From NCBI GenBank assembly GCA_045643885.1, contig JAZRFY010000027.1, positions 1 to 64,000 of the forward strand: a DNA stretch of 64,000 nt. Direction: 5' to 3'. Numbering within the stretch: the stretch's first letter is position 1; each line of letters opens with the position of its first letter. Both the position numbers and the translations under genes were made by a program. This document shows positions 61,593 to 64,000 of this stretch, piece by piece. A model generated the notes under the pieces. The model saw nothing but the letters and a program-made list of their open reading frames with translations, was not told the DNA's origin and ran no database searches. The DNA comes from RGIG4608 sp045643885. Lineage in GTDB: Bacteria > Bacillota > Clostridia > Oscillospirales > CAG-272.

Positions 61593-62429
61593 ATGACTAT
61601 TGAAACTGCAAATAGATTGTATGAATTAAGAAAAAAGCATAACCTTTCTCAAGAGGAGCTTGCAGAAAAGCTTGGCGTTTCACGTCAGGCAGTTTCCAAG
61701 TGGGAAAGAAGCGAGGCGTCCCCCGACACCGATAATATCATTGCCTTGGCAAAGATATACGGACTTTCCCTTGACGAGCTTATCTACGGAGAAAAGGAGG
61801 GCCTTGATAATAAAGAAAATACCGAGAGTGAAAATCAACAGGACGAAGCTGATAGCTCTGCCGGTGAAGAGAAAATTTTTGTAAATATCAAAGACCGTGG
61901 TGACACTGTAAAGATAGGATCCAATGGTATTGTAGTTGAAGAGAAAAACGGAGATACCGTTCATATCAGCTTCAAGGGTATAAAGATAGATTCGTCCGAT
62001 TTCGATGATGACGATGACGACGATGACGATGAGAATGACGAAGGCGCAAGGGTGTATCAAAGTGGCGACGGAAAGGTAAACATCAAGGTTAATACCAATT
62101 TTCCCAAGCCCAATACAGCTGCATTCTGGTTGTCTGTTCCGTATCCGATAATTTGCACAATTCTATACCTCTACCTTGGATTTACTTTCGGCACTTGGGG
62201 AATACATTGGGTATTGTTTTTAACGATTCCTTTGTATTATTCATTGATTGAGGCTATCAGAAAGAGAAAATTCTCGGAATTTTCCTATCCTGTTTTGGTG
62301 TCCTGCGCGTTTTTCTATATTGGATTATACACAGGTGATTGGCATCCTGCATGGCTTTTGTTTTTGACAATTCCCGTGTACTATCCTATAGCGTCTATTT
62401 TGGATAGCGGAATCAAGAGGATTAGTTAA
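61593..62429 (+). CDS. XRE-family regulator with membrane domain
   Basis: 278 aa. Residues 1-65 are a Cro/C1-type helix-turn-helix (LRKKHNLSQEELAEKLGVSRQAVSKWERSE). An acidic stretch with a run of about ten Asp lies near 132-150. Four membrane helices end the protein, with a repeated phrase WVLFLTIPLYY and WLLFLTIPVYY. Such membrane-tethered XRE proteins are common in Clostridia and may sense envelope state, though the ligand is unknown. AAAGGAAATCG precedes the ATG. Likely represses itself through the dyad upstream. Confidence 0.88.
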   Translation: MTIETANRLYELRKKHNLSQEELAEKLGVSRQAVSKWERSEASPDTDNIIALAKIYGLSLDELIYGEKEGLDNKENTESENQQDEADSSAGEEKIFVNIKDRGDTVKIGSNGIVVEEKNGDTVHISFKGIKIDSSDFDDDDDDDDDENDEGARVYQSGDGKVNIKVNTNFPKPNTAAFWLSVPYPIICTILYLYLGFTFGTWGIHWVLFLTIPLYYSLIEAIRKRKFSEFSYPVLVSCAFFYIGLYTGDWHPAWLLFLTIPVYYPIASILDSGIKRIS

Positions 62430-62461
62430 GTTTAATTAGAAAATATTACCTGAACTTTGTT

Positions 62462-62491
62462 AAAAAGCACCGAAAAACCTCGGTGCTTTTT
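62462..62491 (+). terminator. Terminator of the XRE gene
   Basis: Stem AAAAAGCACCGA / TCGGTGCTTTTT with an AAAACC loop. Confidence 0.9.
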
Positions 62492-62526
62492 GTGTACTAT
62501 TTTTGACTGAAATATAGTATAAATGA

Positions 62527-62555
62527 TTGACAATTTTTTGTATAAATGTTATAAT
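62527..62555 (+). promoter_or_regulatory. Sigma-A promoter of malQ
   Basis: TTGACA, 17 bases, TATAAT, about 54 bases before the start codon. Confidence 0.88.
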
Positions 62556-62608
62556 ATCAGGTGGAAATATTAAAAATATTTCTTTAATTTCACGAAAGGA
62601 GAAATGTT

Positions 62609-64000
62609 TTGAATAATACAAAGAACAACTTTGGATTTACTCACAAAAGCGGAATTCTTATGCCGGTCAGCTCATTGCCTGCAATTTACGGTATAGGAGA
62701 CTTTGGAAAATGTGCTTTTGACTTCATTGATTTCTTGGATGATACCAAGCAGAAATGCTGGCAGGTTTTGCCCTTGAATCCTACTTCGTACGGAGATAGC
62801 CCATATCAGTCACCTGCTGCTTGTGCAGGAAATCCTTATTTTATTGCACCTGAGCTTCTTTATAAGCAGGGCTTGCTTACTAAGGAGGAGCTTGACTCAA
62901 ACGAGCATGCTCAGGGAAAGGTTGACTACGGTTGGCTCTTTACAACAAGATACGATATGCTTAGAAAGGCATATGCGCGCTTCGTTCCCGATGAGGGATA
63001 TGCAGAATTTTGCAAGTCACAGGAGTGGCTTGAGGATTATGCACTGTTTATGGCACTCAAGGTGCACTATAACTACTGCCAGTGGACTCTTTGGAACGAT
63101 GAACATAGAAATATCGCAACTGCTCGTGCTTGCAAGGGTAACTTTGAAGCCGAAATGAACTTCTGGAAATGGATTCAGTACGAATTTATGAAGGAATGGA
63201 AGGCAGTTGTTGAATACGCTCACTCAAAGGATATCACAATAATTGGTGATATGCCCATCTACGTTGCACACGACAGTGTTGACGTTTGGAGCGCTCCCGA
63301 GCAGTTCTTGCTCGATAGAAATTACAATCCTACAATCGTTGCAGGATGTCCCCCCGACGGATTTTCACCCGACGGTCAGCTTTGGGGCAATCCCATCTAC
63401 AACTATGAGCTCATGGCAGCTCAGGATTATGCTTGGTGGGTAAAACGCGCTAAAGCTAATTTCGATCTTTACGATATCATCAGAATCGACCACTTCCGCG
63501 GATTTGCAAGTTACTATGCAATTCCTGCTCATCACGATACAGCTCGTCACGGCACATGGGAAATCGGTCCTCGTCTCCCTCTCTTCGAGGCAATCGACAA
63601 GGCACTTCCTGATTCCAAGATTATTGCCGAGGACCTTGGTCTTATCACCGAGGACGTTATCGAGCTTCTCAATGATACAGGCTTCCCCGGAATGAAGATG
63701 CTCCACTTTGCTTTCTATGATGAGGAAAGTGAATATCTTCCCAGAAACTATGAAAATTCCAACTGTATAGTTTATGCTTCTTCTCACGATAGCGACTGTA
63801 CAGCTACTTGGTACGAAAATCTTCAAGGCGAAGCACTTGAAAGATTTGAAGAAGAATGCCCAAGAAGAGAAGACCAGAATCCCATTGAAGCTCTTATCGA
63901 GTTTGCAATGACAAGTCCTGCAAATCTTGCAATGGTACCTCTTCAGGATTACCTTGAGCTTCCTAATAGTGAGGGTAGAATCAATACTCCCGCTGTTGCA
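62609..64000 (+). CDS. malQ: 4-alpha-glucanotransferase MalQ (3' end beyond the window)
   Basis: 464 codons are visible, open to base 64000. GH77 enzyme that moves maltooligosaccharide units and supports glycogen and maltose use. The start is TTG, giving LNNTKNNFGFTHKSGILMPVSSLPA, after AAAGGAG; no in-frame ATG lies nearby except Met18. Motifs: QVLPLNPTSYGDSPYQS, ADM-type substrate loop GDMPIYVAHDSVDVW, IRIDHFRGF (nucleophile Asp), IIAEDLG (acid/base Glu) and SSHDSDCTATW. The last reads SSHDSD where GTHDND is common. Only the last 30 or so residues are missing. Confidence 0.95.
   Translation, partial: MNNTKNNFGFTHKSGILMPVSSLPAIYGIGDFGKCAFDFIDFLDDTKQKCWQVLPLNPTSYGDSPYQSPAACAGNPYFIAPELLYKQGLLTKEELDSNEHAQGKVDYGWLFTTRYDMLRKAYARFVPDEGYAEFCKSQEWLEDYALFMALKVHYNYCQWTLWNDEHRNIATARACKGNFEAEMNFWKWIQYEFMKEWKAVVEYAHSKDITIIGDMPIYVAHDSVDVWSAPEQFLLDRNYNPTIVAGCPPDGFSPDGQLWGNPIYNYELMAAQDYAWWVKRAKANFDLYDIIRIDHFRGFASYYAIPAHHDTARHGTWEIGPRLPLFEAIDKALPDSKIIAEDLGLITEDVIELLNDTGFPGMKMLHFAFYDEESEYLPRNYENSNCIVYASSHDSDCTATWYENLQGEALERFEEECPRREDQNPIEALIEFAMTSPANLAMVPLQDYLELPNSEGRINTPAVA

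Overview
The window reads as a contiguous chromosomal piece from an anaerobic Bacillota bacterium, most likely an uncultured, gut-type Clostridia member. The evidence is a CotF-type spore-coat protein pair, RicT (YaaT), AddAB instead of RecBCD, long-form HPF, a 2x[4Fe-4S] ferredoxin, the ecfA1-ecfA2-ecfT-truA order, the glgC-glgD pair, Gram-positive sigma-A promoters (TTGACA-17-TATAAT), strong GGAGG ribosome sites and lipobox lipoproteins. I cannot name a genus. Genes fill about 95% of the sequence. No prophage, insertion sequence, CRISPR array, rRNA or ordinary tRNA is visible.

Layout. 1-2.4 kb: end of a large Cys-rich surface protein, then two small coat-like proteins. 2.4-7.4 kb (minus): a DUF951 gene, a giant YfhO-type membrane protein, ruvA and ruvB, divergent from ruvC. 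7.4-16.4 kb (plus): ruvC, a methyltransferase, ecfA1-ecfA2-ecfT, truA, a DUF5711-like gene, cvpA and a ClpE-like ATPase. 17.2-21.2 kb (minus): ttcA-like, trmN6-like, ferredoxin, ricT and holB. 21.5-29.7 kb (plus): glycogen operon glgC-glgD-glgA-glgP plus a GH13 amylase. 29.8-32.8 kb: lipoprotein, GNAT, smpB, DUF1846. 33.1-35.6 kb (minus): a visibly A/T-rich two-gene accessory cassette. 35.9-36.3 kb: tmRNA (ssrA). 36.4-43.0 kb: pectate lyase lipoprotein, a nucleotidase-guanylate-kinase fusion, PAP2 and HAD phosphatases, typA. 43.0-50.8 kb (minus): addA, addB and a short QueG-like protein. 51-56 kb: rlmA-like, GT2, and a two-gene envelope operon of unknown function. 56-64 kb: nadE, a histidine phosphatase, hpf, a flippase, rplS with leader, an XRE membrane regulator, and malQ running off the end.

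Genes that work together: RuvA/B/C (Holliday junctions) and AddA/B (double-strand break ends) cover recombination; GlgC/D/A/P with the GH13 enzyme and MalQ make and break down glycogen (no branching enzyme glgB is seen here); SmpB and tmRNA rescue stalled ribosomes and HPF stores them; EcfA1/A2/T form the shared module of a vitamin transporter whose substrate-binding S subunits must lie elsewhere.

The most unusual locus is the 33.1-35.6 kb cassette directly downstream of the tmRNA 3' end: a protein with seven CxxxH...CxxC zinc ribbons carrying a Vsr-like endonuclease domain between ribbons 1 and 2, plus a small protein with an RxxxxH motif of the kind found in HEPN ribonucleases. It sits between two direct copies of a roughly 50-bp repeat whose hairpin shows a compensating base-pair change. 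I regard it as a candidate, uncharacterised nucleic-acid-targeting defence module; this is inference, not proof.
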